This document shows positions 35,010 to 44,081 of a stretch of DNA of 64,000 bases, in pieces. Position 1 is the stretch's first letter. Every line of letters starts with the position of its first letter. The stretch comes from Papio anubis (lineage: Eukaryota > Chordata > Mammalia > Primates > Cercopithecidae). The notes beneath the pieces were generated by a model. That model was not told where the DNA came from. It made no database searches and saw nothing but the letters and a program-made list of their open reading frames with translations. The stretch covers positions 12,287,104-12,351,103 of the forward strand of contig NC_044995.1 in the NCBI RefSeq assembly GCF_008728515.1, given 5' to 3'. A program made the translations under genes and the position numbers.

Positions 35010-35256
35010 CTAGACTTCAGGGAATCCCTTTTGCCACATCAGGTGACACTATCCATTCACTCACAGATTCTGGAAACTAAGATGTGGGGGGCCATCATTC
35101 AGCCCACCACAGATGGATGAGTAGATAGGTTAATGGATGGAAGGATGGTGGGTGGAAGGATGGATAGTAGAGTAGATAGATTATTAGTAAAGTGGATGCT
35201 TGGATGGAAGAGTGAATGGATAGATGGGATACAGATTGATGGGTGGTGGGTGGATG
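35010..35256. repeat. Left arm of a ~245-bp inverted duplication
   Basis: Contains an MLT1-like LTR end (to about 35110) and (GGAT)n. Reverse-complement copy at 36643-36883 with the same order of LTR end and array, including GGGAATCCCTTTTGCCACAT and GAAGAGTGAATGGATAGATG. Confidence 0.85.
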
Positions 35257-35400
35257 GATGTATGGAATGACGGGTGGATGGATAGGTGTAGGGTAGATGA
35301 TTGGATGGAAGGGTGAATGGATAGATGGGTATACAGATTGATGGGTGGTGGGTGGATACATGGATGGGTGGATGGATGGGTCGGTGGGTGGAGGGATGGT
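35111..35400 (+). repeat. GGATGGAT minisatellite
   Basis: Contains two ~90-bp tandem copies, each with GTGAATGGATAGATGGG then ACAGATTGATGGGTGGTGGG. Confidence 0.9.
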
Positions 35401-35889
35401 AGAGATTGAAGAGATACTTGTCTCTCTTTGTTATAGGTGAGTTTTATTTCATACAAACTCCCTGGATTCTGGAGTTACTCCTGTGTTTTGGCTGCCGACA
35501 CCTCCCACTGGTGGGAAGTCCTATCTTGGGCATTTAAATTTCTTGGAATAGGGGTTGGTGAATGAGGAGGGTGAGCAGCAGATGGGCTAATTGTGTACAC
35601 ACTTCAGTGACACAGAAAGGTTGAGTAATGCTTTCCTCGTTATGCTCCACCTTCCCGGTGAGGTTTCCCAGGCTCTGTCCTGGGCACTCTGTTTTCTCCA
35701 CACCCTCCCAGGGAGACCTCAGGGTGACATGCTGAGAGTGATTGCAACCACGTTGCAGCCTCTGCTACCATCCTCCCTCACCTGACTCTAAAGTGAGGTG
35801 GAGCAATTGGGAGGATACTATCAGAACTTTTATTTCACTATGTGTTTCATTTTCAACTTTTTGTTTTTAAGTGTGTGTGTGTGTGCATT

Positions 35890-36189
35890 TCTGAGACAGG
35901 GTCTCACTCTGTCGCCCAGGCTGGAGTGCAGTGGCACAATCATAGCTCATTGCAGCCCCCAACTGGGCTCAAGCGAGCCTCCCACTTCAGCCTCTTGAGT
36001 AGCTGGGACCACAGGCATGTGCCACTCCACCCGGCTGAGCCCCGCTAATTTTTATTTTATTTTATTTTTTTGTAGAAATGGGATCTCACTTTGTAGTCCA
36101 GGCTGGTATCGAACTCCTGCTTCAAGTGGTCCTCCCTCCCCAGCCTCCTAAAGTGCAGGGATTGGAGGCGTGAGACACTGTGCCCAGCA
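35890..36189 (-). mobile_element. AluJ-like
   Basis: Diverged antisense Alu preceded by a short (TG)n at 35870-35885. Confidence 0.9.
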
Positions 36190-36429
36190 TTTAAAGGTAT
36201 GTTTGTAGTTTTGTAATGTATATAAGGTCTCCAGTCAGAAATGCCTTTCCTATCTGTTCCTGCTGTTTCCCCCTCCTTCGTCAGGAACCATTTCTTTTTC
36301 TTTCAGTGTCTGCCGCACAACCCTCGTGACCCCCATCACCATGATTCCTGGATGATTGCCGCGTCCTCCTCCGTGGTCTCACTCTTGCCCCTCCCAATAG
36401 TCCCTTTTACGCACCTCAATTTCACTCCA

Positions 36430-36610
36430 GAGTCTGGAAATTTCCACCATCTGAGAGTCTTTCTGCCCACTCCTCAGCTCATCCAATCCTACCTTCCTCA
36501 TCCAATCGCGTTTCCATGGTGACCGCCAGAGCCTGCTTCTGAGGTCTGTGCTAAGTGAGAGTTTCTGTGGGGGGACAGGTCAGAGTGATGGACGTCAGAG
36601 TAGCTGAGCT
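36430..36610. other. X-box unit
   Basis: TCTGGAAATTTCCACCATCT, then ATCCAATCGCG before the X-box, then GTGATGGACGTCAGAGTAG. Same order as 33920-34110. Confidence 0.45.
36510..36523. promoter_or_regulatory. X-box/RFX-like motif
   Basis: GTTTCCATGGTGAC: a half-site-perfect RFX palindrome with an altered right spacer. CCAATC precedes it by 6 bases. Confidence 0.45.
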
Positions 36611-36642
36611 GAGAAGCGAGGCAGGGATCACAGGAATCATCC

Positions 36643-36883
36643 AGCCACCACCCATCAATCTCTCTACCCATCTATCCATTCACTCTTCCATTCAATTATC
36701 CACCTTACTATTCATCCATCTTCTCTACTATCCTTCCTTTCACCTACCATCCTTCCATCCATTAGCCTCTCTATTCATCCATCTGTGGTGGGCTGAATGA
36801 TGCCCCCCCGTGATATCCACATCTTCGTATCCAGAGCCAGTGAGTGTCACCTGATGTGGCAAAAGGGATTCCCTACAGTCTAG
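36643..36883. repeat. Right arm of the inverted duplication
   Basis: Reverse complement of 35010-35256: (ATCC)n array followed by an MLT1-like LTR start (TGTGGTGGGCTGAATGATGC at 36784). Confidence 0.85.
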
Positions 36884-37507
36884 ACCACAGTAACTCAACT
36901 CTACCTTTACAGCGCAGGAAGGCTTCCACCACTGTCCTCCTGTCGGTGGTTCACTGTGACTTCTGTCCCAGCTTCGCCCTTGGATACACTCATTCATTCA
37001 TTCAAATGACATTTATTTGCAGATGGGTTCAGACCCCTTTGCCTCTCAACTGTTGTTTGAGTCACCACCTGTGACATCCTCATCTTTCATCATCCGAAAG
37101 GGAAGTTCTGTCTTTCTCCTGCGGAACCCTTAATGGATCCCTAAGGATCTGAGAATAAACAGCTCCTTCCTTATCACAGTTTGCAAGCAGCAGGCGCCCA
37201 CAGCGTGCCTAGTGGAGGAGCCCAGGATGGCAGCTGTGTTGGAAGCAGGGGCCACACAATTCATCTTAATGCCCCAGCCCTGAGGAACTAGCACACCTAC
37301 CTTCACGTTACTGAAAATAAAAAGCAATGCAAATTTCTGGAGTAACACAAGTGAAATAGTTTTCAATGCTTTATGCCATTGTGTGGGATTCTACCTGCAT
37401 TGTTCTAAAGAATTTCAGTTTGAGGAACATTTGTAGGGCACAGAGGAAGTGCCCCAGCTGACAGGCACTTAGGGCAAGACACTCACAAAGTTCCCAAGGT
37501 GGGTTCA
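36884..37507. other. No gene recognised
   Basis: ATTCATTCATTC at 36990. 37130-37500 has no recognised repeat or frame. Confidence 0.4.
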
Positions 37508-37815
37508 GCCGGGCGTGGTGGCTCATGCCTGTAATCCCAGCACTTTGGGAGGCTGAGGTGGGTGGATCACCTGAGGTCAGGAGTTCGCGACCAGCCTGGC
37601 CAACATGGTGAAATCCTGTCTCTACTAAAATAAAAAATAAAAAAAAAAAAAAGCTGGGCATGGTGGCAGGCACCTGTAATCCCAGTTACTTGGGAGGCTG
37701 AGGCAGAAGAACCTCTTAAACCTGGGAGGTGGAGGTTGCAGTGAGCAGAGATGGTGCCACTGCACTCCAGCCTTGGTGACAGAGCAAGACTCTCTCAAAC
37801 AAAACAAAACAAAAC
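37508..37815 (+). mobile_element. Alu (AluS-like)
   Basis: Sense Alu with a (CAAAA)n tail grading into AT-rich sequence. Confidence 0.93.
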
Positions 37816-37943
37816 ATATATATTTAAAAATGTATATTTTAAATGAAATACATAAATAAAAATATAAAAAAATATGTAATTAATTTCTCTCTATATATAG
37901 GTATTTATTTATATATTATTTATTTATATACATTATATATAGA
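37816..37943. repeat. AT-rich stretch
   Basis: (TATT)n/(TATA)n low-complexity sequence. Confidence 0.9.
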
Positions 37944-38085
37944 CACTTCTTTAAAAAATTACTCTGATCCTCCAAATAGATAGATAGATAGATGTCAATA
38001 ATCCCCAAACATAGATGCTAGCAAAACTTTGTTAAATTATATATATATATATTTGGAGAGTCAGAGTAATTTTTTCAAAGAAATG
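37944..38085. repeat. Inverted repeat with 36-bp arms
   Basis: Arms 37944-37979 and 38050-38085 are reverse complements with few mismatches (core TTACTCTGATCCTCCAAATA). The 70-bp loop holds (ATAG)n and (AT)n. Confidence 0.85.
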
Positions 38086-38249
38086 CTTATTGGTGATGGA
38101 AGTTCCTGAGTCATCACCCTCCAATAGCTGTCAGTGCTATCAAACAATATCAAGCCATCAAGTCTCCTCACTCCCATCTCCAGGGCCTGTCTGTAACGCA
38201 GCCTCTGCGAGCACCCAGCTGCATCCCCTCTTATCTCTCTCCCCACCAC

Positions 38250-38640
38250 TCATTATGTGCCGCTGTGTTCTCTGGACACCTCAGGCTTCTTCCTGACTTT
38301 GCACCTGCCCACAACCTTCTTCCCCAGATCTTCCCACCACTGGGTACTTCGGACCCCTTGGGAGTGAGTGCACAGTGCGTTGGCCTCCTCCAGGAAGCTT
38401 TCCTGCCTCCTCTTGAAAGTAACATGTGCCCCTGTTAGTATCACCTCACTCTGTTTCTTTCTTTCACTTAGAATCTTCTGAAATTACCTTCTTCCTGGGT
38501 CGAGTTTTGTGTTTACTTTCTTTCTATTCTCACAAAATGGAAGATGCAGAAAGAGGCTCTTTGCAGTTCTGCTCACCGTCGTACCCCTGATGCCTGCAGA
38601 CAGAGCAGCCTGCAGGAGGGCTTCCTAATCAAGCATTTAA
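38250..38640 (+). repeat. L2-like 3' fragment
   Basis: CTCCTCCAGGAAGCTTTCCT then CACCTCACTCTGTTTCTTTC is typical L2 3' text. Divergent. Confidence 0.5.
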
Positions 38641-38900
38641 CCTGAAAGAGGAAAGAATCGGATCCCTGCAGCCAATGGGGAGATGGCGAATGCTGGACAG
38701 CCAGCTCTGGAGGCCGGGGTGGCAGGCCCGGTGGTGTTTGCCAGCTTCCATGGTGCAAATGCCTCCCCAACGTGGGCAGCTGCAGGAGCCGGCCCGCGCA
38801 CTGGGCGTGGAGGTGGGAGGTCAGCAGCCCGCGCATCGACTGCAGACACAATGGATGTCAATCACCCCCAAACACAGATGCTAGGAAAATGTAGTTAAAT
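38641..38900. other. GC-rich block with weak X-box-like site
   Basis: CpG-rich (38700-38850). GCTTCCATGGTGCA at 38744-38757 is the last, weak member of the X-box series. 38854-38900 duplicates 37991-38037. Confidence 0.4.
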
Positions 38901-39904
38901 AACTAGGAAAGCATATGTTTTGGGTGTTTCCCACCTTTGTTCTTTACATCATTTATTTAATTTTGAAAGTGCATGGAATGTCCCGTTTACTAAAGGATGT
39001 GCTTCAACATCTCACAAACTTCCTGCGAGTTGACGCGTTGGCTCCTGTCGTCCAGTAGAAGCTGGCTCCAGCACACCCCTGCTGACAGCACCCTACAGTT
39101 TCCATCTGAGTTCTGCCGGTGAGCCCTGCCCGGGAAGGATTCAGACCAGGTCCCCCACGACCCTGAATCTCAGGCCCTGTGGAGAAAGATGTTTGCTCAG
39201 AAATGACCCCAGTCCCTAGGCAGCAGAGTGTGCAGTGACCCGGGACATGCTCCCCCTGATCTGCGGCCGTGACAGCTACCCGGGGTGGGAGAGCGGGGTG
39301 GGAGAGGGGTGGCCTTGGCTCCAGGGGTAGCCTTGTTCCTTCATGTGTACGGCCCGAATCCTTCCTGCTGCAGCTGGTGGAAGAGTCAGGGATGGAATGC
39401 AGGGGCTGCAAGAGGAGGAGGGGAAGGAAGGACCGTCTTGAGGTTTGGGCAGCTGTGCTGAAAACAGGAGTGAAGATTTGGGTAAGCTTGATGTGCAAAG
39501 GCCTCTCTGACACGATGTCATAAGGAGCATGTGTTGCCACTATCCCAAGCGTTTCCACACACACGGATTCATTTCCTTTCTCCAGCCGCCCTGTGGGGTG
39601 GGACACGCAGCGTCATTGTCTGCATCACAAGTGGAAACAGACTCAGAGAAGTGAGGCTCATCTGGGGTCACGTGGGAGAAAGAAATGAGCAAGGATCCTG
39701 TGGGAAGGCTTTGCCCCCTCTGCACACGTGGGTCTTCTTCTTATTATTAATGTTATTTTTAGTTTATGATTTGTTGTATGATTTTTAATTTCATGATATT
39801 TATTTTTTATTTTGTTTTACGGTATGTACCTATGAACACCCACCTAGGACACATAAAGAATAAGAGGTACTGTGTACTATCAGCATTTAAAACACTAGAA
39901 ATGA
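38901..39904. other. No gene; MIR-like piece
   Basis: 39550-39700 (GATTCATTTCCTTTC, CAGACTCAGAGAAGTGAGGC, GGGGTCACGTGGGAGAA) resembles MIR. The 200-residue minus frame 39606-39004 shows no recognisable domain. Confidence 0.4.
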
Positions 39905-39966
39905 GGCCGGGCACAGTGGCTCATACATGTGATCCCAGCAATTTGGAAGGCTGAGGTGGGCGGATC
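39905..39966 (+). mobile_element. Alu 5' part, cut by assembly gap
   Basis: Sense Alu head ending at the N-run. Confidence 0.9.
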
Positions 39967-40066
39967 NNNNNNNNNNNNNNNNNNNNNNNNNNNNNNNNNN
40001 NNNNNNNNNNNNNNNNNNNNNNNNNNNNNNNNNNNNNNNNNNNNNNNNNNNNNNNNNNNNNNNNNN
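39967..40066. other. Assembly gap (100 N)
   Basis: Exactly 100 Ns, the conventional size for a gap of unknown length. Flanked by Alus in opposite orientation. Confidence 1.
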
Positions 40067-40239
40067 AGTAGCTGGGACTACAGGCGCCCGCCACCACGCC
40101 CGGCTAATTTTTTGTATTTTTAGTAGAGATGGGGTTTCACCATGTTAGCCAGGATGGTCTCGATCTCCTGACCTCGTGATCCACCTGCCTCGGCCTCCCA
40201 AAGCGCTGGGATTATAGGCATGAGCCACCGCGCCTTGCC
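40067..40239 (-). mobile_element. Alu part after gap
   Basis: Antisense AluY-like text from AGTAGCTGGGACTACAGG to the head. Confidence 0.9.
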
Positions 40240-40259
40240 CTACAGGTCTTCTTTTTTAA

Positions 40260-40553
40260 TGTTTATGTTTTTCAGAGACAGTCTCACTCTGTCACCCAGG
40301 TTGGAGTACAGTGGCATGCTCACTGCTCACTGCAGCCTCAACCTCCCGGGTTCACGCCATTCTCCTACCTCAGCTTCCTGAGTAGCTGGGACTACAGGCG
40401 CCCGCCACCACGCCCGGCTAATTTTTTGTATTTTTAGTAGAGACGGGGTTTCACCGTGTTAGCCAGGATAGTCTCGATCTCCTGACCTCGTGATCTGCCC
40501 GCCTCGGCCTCCCAAAGTGCTGGGATTACAGGCGTGAGCCACCGCGCCCGGCC
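40260..40553 (-). mobile_element. AluY-like
   Basis: Full antisense Alu ending CGCGCCCGGCC. Confidence 0.94.
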
Positions 40554-41617
40554 ATATTAAAGTAAATTTTAAAAAGACCCAGGCCACCACAAGCTAGAGA
40601 ACATGTGGATAGAAGTCAGGACCAGTGAGGGAGTAGAACACCCTCCACTTTCTTTCTTTCTTTAGTTTTTTTGAGACGGAGTTTCGCTCTGGTTGCCCAG
40701 GCTGGAGTGCAATGGCGCGATCTTGGCTCACGGAAACCTACGTCTCCCAGGTTCAAGCGAGTCTCCTGCCTCAGCTTCCCAAGTAGCTGGGATTACAGGC
40801 ATGCGCCACCCCGCCTGGCTAATTTTGTATTTTTAGTAGAGACGGAGTTTCTTCATGGTTGGTCAGGCTAGTCTCTAACTCCCAACCTCAGGTGATCCGC
40901 CCGCCTAGGCTACCCAAAATGCTGAGATTACAGGAGTGAGCCACCGCACCCGGCCACACCCTCCACTTTCTTGTATGCGTTCCTTAAACGCTTCTACAGC
41001 CATAAGGGCCTGAGGGGAGAGGCTGACTTTACAGGACTGTGTCCCTGATAGGATCTGGTAAGCTCAGGCCTCCCTGAACGCTTTTGTGTGCATGGAGCCA
41101 GGTGACCTTGGACTGTTGTCTGACCTGCGTGTCTCAGCACAAAATGTGATCTACAAGGATTCGGTCTCAAAGGGCCCCAACGTCATCCTCTCTCTGTTCT
41201 TTATTTGGCCTTGGGGAACTTTAAAAGCCCGGACTTTGATCCAGTCCCTTCTTTCTTGGAAATGCTCCATATTTCTAGTGTCCTCGCAATGATTTCACAG
41301 CCCCCAGCCTCTTTGCGTTTCCAGGAGGAGTTCCGCCTCACAGGTTGTCCCCTACAGGCGCCTGTGGACCCCAGGTTCCATCCTCCCGGATCCGTCCATC
41401 TCCAGGCCATTGCCCTCGCCCCTCCCTGTACCTGTCGTTCTCCCCACCGCATCCCACCGGTGTCTGAAACAGGGATCCCTTCCGAGAGCGTCTCAGTGTC
41501 CCGACGCCAGGTCGCCAGGTCCGGGTTGCAAAGCCCTGAGCAGGTGCCGCTCCCTCGCTGCTTTAGGATTTGTGTGACTACGAGGTGACCGGAGAGCACG
41601 GAAGGCGTCACAATGAC
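40554..41617 (-). other. Inverted KZNF intron-1 segment
   Basis: On the minus strand this matches intron 1 of the 54119 gene (56360-56540): GGAGGCCTGAGCTTA, GTCTGCCTCTCCCCTCAGG-like and AGTGGAGGGTGTTC-CTCCCTCA-TGG blocks in the same order. Homology fades at about 40560. An Alu interrupts it at 40655-40955. Confidence 0.8.
40655..40955 (-). mobile_element. Alu with exact 17-bp target-site duplication
   Basis: ACACCCTCCACTTTCTT is exact at 40638-40654 and 40956-40972. Absent from the paralogous intron, so it inserted after the duplication. Confidence 0.95.
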
Positions 41618-41650
41618 CTGAACCGGGAACCTCAGAGCGGAGGCCGCCAT
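41618..41650 (-). CDS. Orphan KRAB-ZNF first coding exon (minus strand)
   Basis: The ATG at 41650 opens MAASALRFPVQ and the exon ends in CAG followed by a GTCATT donor at 41617. This is the standard 11-codon, phase-0 first coding exon of the MAAxALRxPAQ class of KRAB zinc-finger genes. It is a clear paralogue of 54119-54151, sharing the downstream intron and the upstream promoter. The exon points left, away from the zinc-finger fragment at 42.4 kb and toward the assembly gap. I saw no KRAB exon or zinc fingers on the minus strand to its left in this window. The donor is weaker than that of its paralogue (GTAATT). A 149-residue frame runs on through the intron to 41201 but is read-through. Either the partner exons lie outside the window or were lost, or the promoter drives a non-coding transcript. 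Confidence 0.6.
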
Positions 41651-41819
41651 GGGACCACGTGGGGTAAGCTGGGTTAAGAGCCGCGGGCGCCCTTAAAGAG
41701 CTGCAGAGTTACGTCTGTGCAGAGAGAAGAACGACTCTCGACCTTCTGGATCCATTCACCACAACGGTCCCTCCACAGCGCTCCCAGGCCTCTCATTCCA
41801 CAAACACACCTAAAGCCAA

Positions 41820-41960
41820 TCGAAATGGCCGCTACTAAAGGGCGCCGGAAGTCCCGCCTCTACCGTACGTGCGCATACGGAAGCGCCTTCAATCTGAGCT
41901 CTCGCTGGCTCTGTCGTGCTGTCATTTGACGCAGAGCTTTCTGGGTACTGTAGTTTCCCA
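41820..41960 (-). promoter_or_regulatory. KZNF promoter with Staf/ZNF143, ETS and YY1-like sites
   Basis: In minus sense: ACTACAGTACCCAGAAAGCT (from 41954; a ZNF143/Staf-type site), ACTTCCGGCG (ETS core, 41843-41852) and TAGCGGCCATTT (YY1-like, 41823-41834). The same three sites in the same order occur before the exon at 54119. The block is CpG-rich, with a partial NRF1-like TGCGCACG. It lies 170-310 bases upstream of the orphan exon-1 ATG. Confidence 0.75.
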
Positions 41961-42050
41961 GGTTCCAACATGGTAAAAAGAGCGATCCCCTGCGGCTCTT
42001 CGGAAGGGAAAGCCCAGCTCCATCTCCTGGGCTCTCAGGGAGGAGTTCTG

Positions 42051-42198
42051 ACCCCGCACAGTGGCGCGCGCTTATAATCCCAAATTTTGGGAGGCTGAGG
42101 TGGCAGGAATGGTTGAGCCCAGGTGGTCCAGGCTGTACTGAGCTATACCTGCACCTCTGTACTCCAGCCTGGGCAACAGACCCTGTCTCAAAAGAAAA
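42051..42198 (+). mobile_element. Alu monomer (FLAM-like)
   Basis: One sense Alu arm, old, ending CTGTCTCAAAAG. Confidence 0.8.
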
Positions 42199-42221
42199 GT
42201 TAATTAAGCATTTGTGCTGTT

Positions 42222-42434
42222 AAGGGAGAAGACCACCCCCATACTGTTTTATGCCCAATTTCTGCCTCCAAAGAAAGAAGTAAAAACTAAAAGGCAGAAA
42301 TGAAATCCACAGGCAGACAGCCTGGCGCCACACCCTGGGTCTGGTTAAAGATCAACCCCTGAATGAACCGGTTATGTTATCTATAGATTCCAGACACTGT
42401 ATGGAAAAGCGTTGTGAAAATCCCTGTCCTGTTC
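42222..42434. mobile_element. Truncated ERV LTR fused to zinc-finger sequence
   Basis: AGGGAGAAGACCACCCCCAT, CAGACAGCCTGGCGCCACAC, ACCGGTTATGTTATCTATAG and TGAAAATCCCTGTCCTGTTC are an LTR pattern I recognise, subfamily not named. It stops at 42434, where zinc-finger coding text begins. Confidence 0.65.
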
Positions 42435-43039
42435 ACCTTATGGGTGTGAATAATGTGGGAAATACTTTAGCTTAGAAGTATATCTTAGACGTCATCAACC
42501 AGTTCACGCTGAAGAAAGACCTTTTGAGTGTGGAGAATGTTTGAAATCTCTTAGTTCAAACCAGAACCTTAGGAACCATCAACGCCTTCACACTGCAGAG
42601 AGACCTTACGAATGTGGAGAATGTGAGAAATCTTTTAGTCAGAAGCGCAGCCTTGCTTACCATCAGCGCATTCACGCTGAAGTAAGACCTTACCAGTATG
42701 GAGAATGTGGGAAATCTTATATTTCAAAGGGGCACCTCAGGAGCCATCAGCGCATTCACCCTGGAGAAAGACCTTATGAGTGTGGAGAATGTGGGAAATC
42801 TTACAATGAAAAAGGGCACCTTAGGAGTCATCAGCGAGTTCACAGAAAGACCTTGTAAGTGTGGAGAATGTGGGAGGTGTTTTAATCACAAGAGTAACCT
42901 CATTCAACACAAGCTTGGTCATATTAGAAAAAGGCCTTCTGTGTGTAGGGAATATGGAACATTATTTAAGAGGAAGTCTCACCTCCTTGCACACCAGAGA
43001 ATTCACGGTGGAGAAAAGCCCTATGCGTGTGAGGCTTGT

Positions 43040-43077
<38 letters not shown>

Positions 43078-43731
43078 AGACGGAGTCTCGCTCTATCGCC
43101 CAGGCTGGAGTGCTGTGGCCGGATCTCAGCTCACTGCAAGCTCCGCCTCCCGGGTTTACGCCATTCTCCTGCCTCAGCCTCCGAGTAGCTGGGATTACAG
43201 GCGCCCGCCACCTCGCCCGGCTAGTTTTTTGTATTTTTTAGTAGAGACGGGGTTTCACCGGGTTAGCCAGGATGGTCTCGATCTCCTGACATTGTGATCC
43301 ACCCGTCTCGGCCTCCCAAAGTGCTGGGATTACAGGCTTGAGCCACCGCGCCCGGCCGTCAGAAATTTTTTAGGCACAAGTACCAACTCATTGCACACCA
43401 GAGGGTTCACACTGGAGAAAGGCCTTATGAATCCAATGATTGCGGGAAGTCATTTACCCACAGCTCTATATTCCATGTTCATAAGAGAGTTCACACTGGT
43501 CTGGTCAGAAGCCTTATGAGTGCAGTGAATGTGGGAAATCTTTTGCTGAAATCTCCAGTCTCACTAATCACAGGAGAGTTCACACTGGAGAAAAGCCTTA
43601 TGGGTGTAGTGAATGTGAAAAAAAATTTAGAAAAAGCTCTTCACTTCGTTACCATCAGAGAGTTCATGAAAGAAAGGCCTTATGAGTGCAGTGAGTCCAG
43701 TCTCAGTAAATACAGGAGAGTACACACCTGA
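42435..43731 (+). pseudogene. Zinc-finger pseudogene, ZNF587/ZNF814/ZNF417-like
   Basis: A run of C2H2 finger sequence with HTGERPY-type linkers. The C-terminal fingers (KPYACEACQKFF, LIAHQRVHTGERPY, YGCSECEKKFR) closely resemble the human ZNF587/ZNF814/ZNF417 group as I remember it. It is clearly broken: a TAA stop at 42451-42453 in the first finger; a Cys-to-Tyr change in PYQYGEC; a 5-bp deletion near 42844 that shifts frame; an antisense AluYR at 43051-43357; a Cys-to-Ser change in PYESNDC; and a 5-bp CTGGT duplication at 43496-43505 that shifts frame again. No KRAB exon precedes it, because the 5' side is an LTR. More decayed finger text continues to about 44030 (TGTGACAAATATAGGAC region). 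It sits in opposite orientation to the orphan exon 1 at 41650. It could still be transcribed, but cannot give a multi-finger protein. Confidence 0.93.
43051..43357 (-). mobile_element. AluYR-like insertion inside a zinc finger
   Basis: Full antisense Alu with Old World monkey-type changes. GTCAGAAATTTTT is exact at 43038-43050 and 43358-43370, so the pre-insertion finger sequence is plainly readable as CQKFFRHKY. Confidence 0.97.
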
Positions 43732-44081
43732 GTAAGATCTTGTGATTGCAGCAAATGTGGAAAATGTTTACCCGAAAGTCTACTCTCCTTGGACGTTGGA
43801 GAGTTCACACTAGAGAAGAGTCCTTACAAGTAAAATAAATTCAGTAGTTTTGTAGCCACACCTCTGTATTCCTTCAGGATTATATTTAACACTGAATGAA
43901 GGCCTTACTAGTGTGACAAATATAGGACATTTATCCAGAAGTCTGGCTTCATAACTCACAGGAGAGCTGTCACTATGGAAATGCCTTTTGAGTGTAATGT
44001 TTGCAAAAAAGCATTGTGCCTTCTCATTGGATCCTAGAACACTGAGATGAGAAAAACGCTGTAGATGTATAGGGAATGTTA

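Noticed and set aside
39004..39606. 200-codon minus-strand frame
   Set aside because: No known domain, no start or splice context, and MIR-like repeat overlaps part of it.
1..40000. tRNA, rRNA or snRNA genes
   Set aside because: I looked for tRNA A/B boxes outside Alus and for U6/7SK-like text and saw none; Alu internal promoters were not counted.
41201..41650. 149-codon minus-strand frame
   Set aside because: Only the first 11 codons are exon; the rest reads through the donor into the intron. Its likeness to the read-through at 54152-54211 reflects duplication and not coding constraint.
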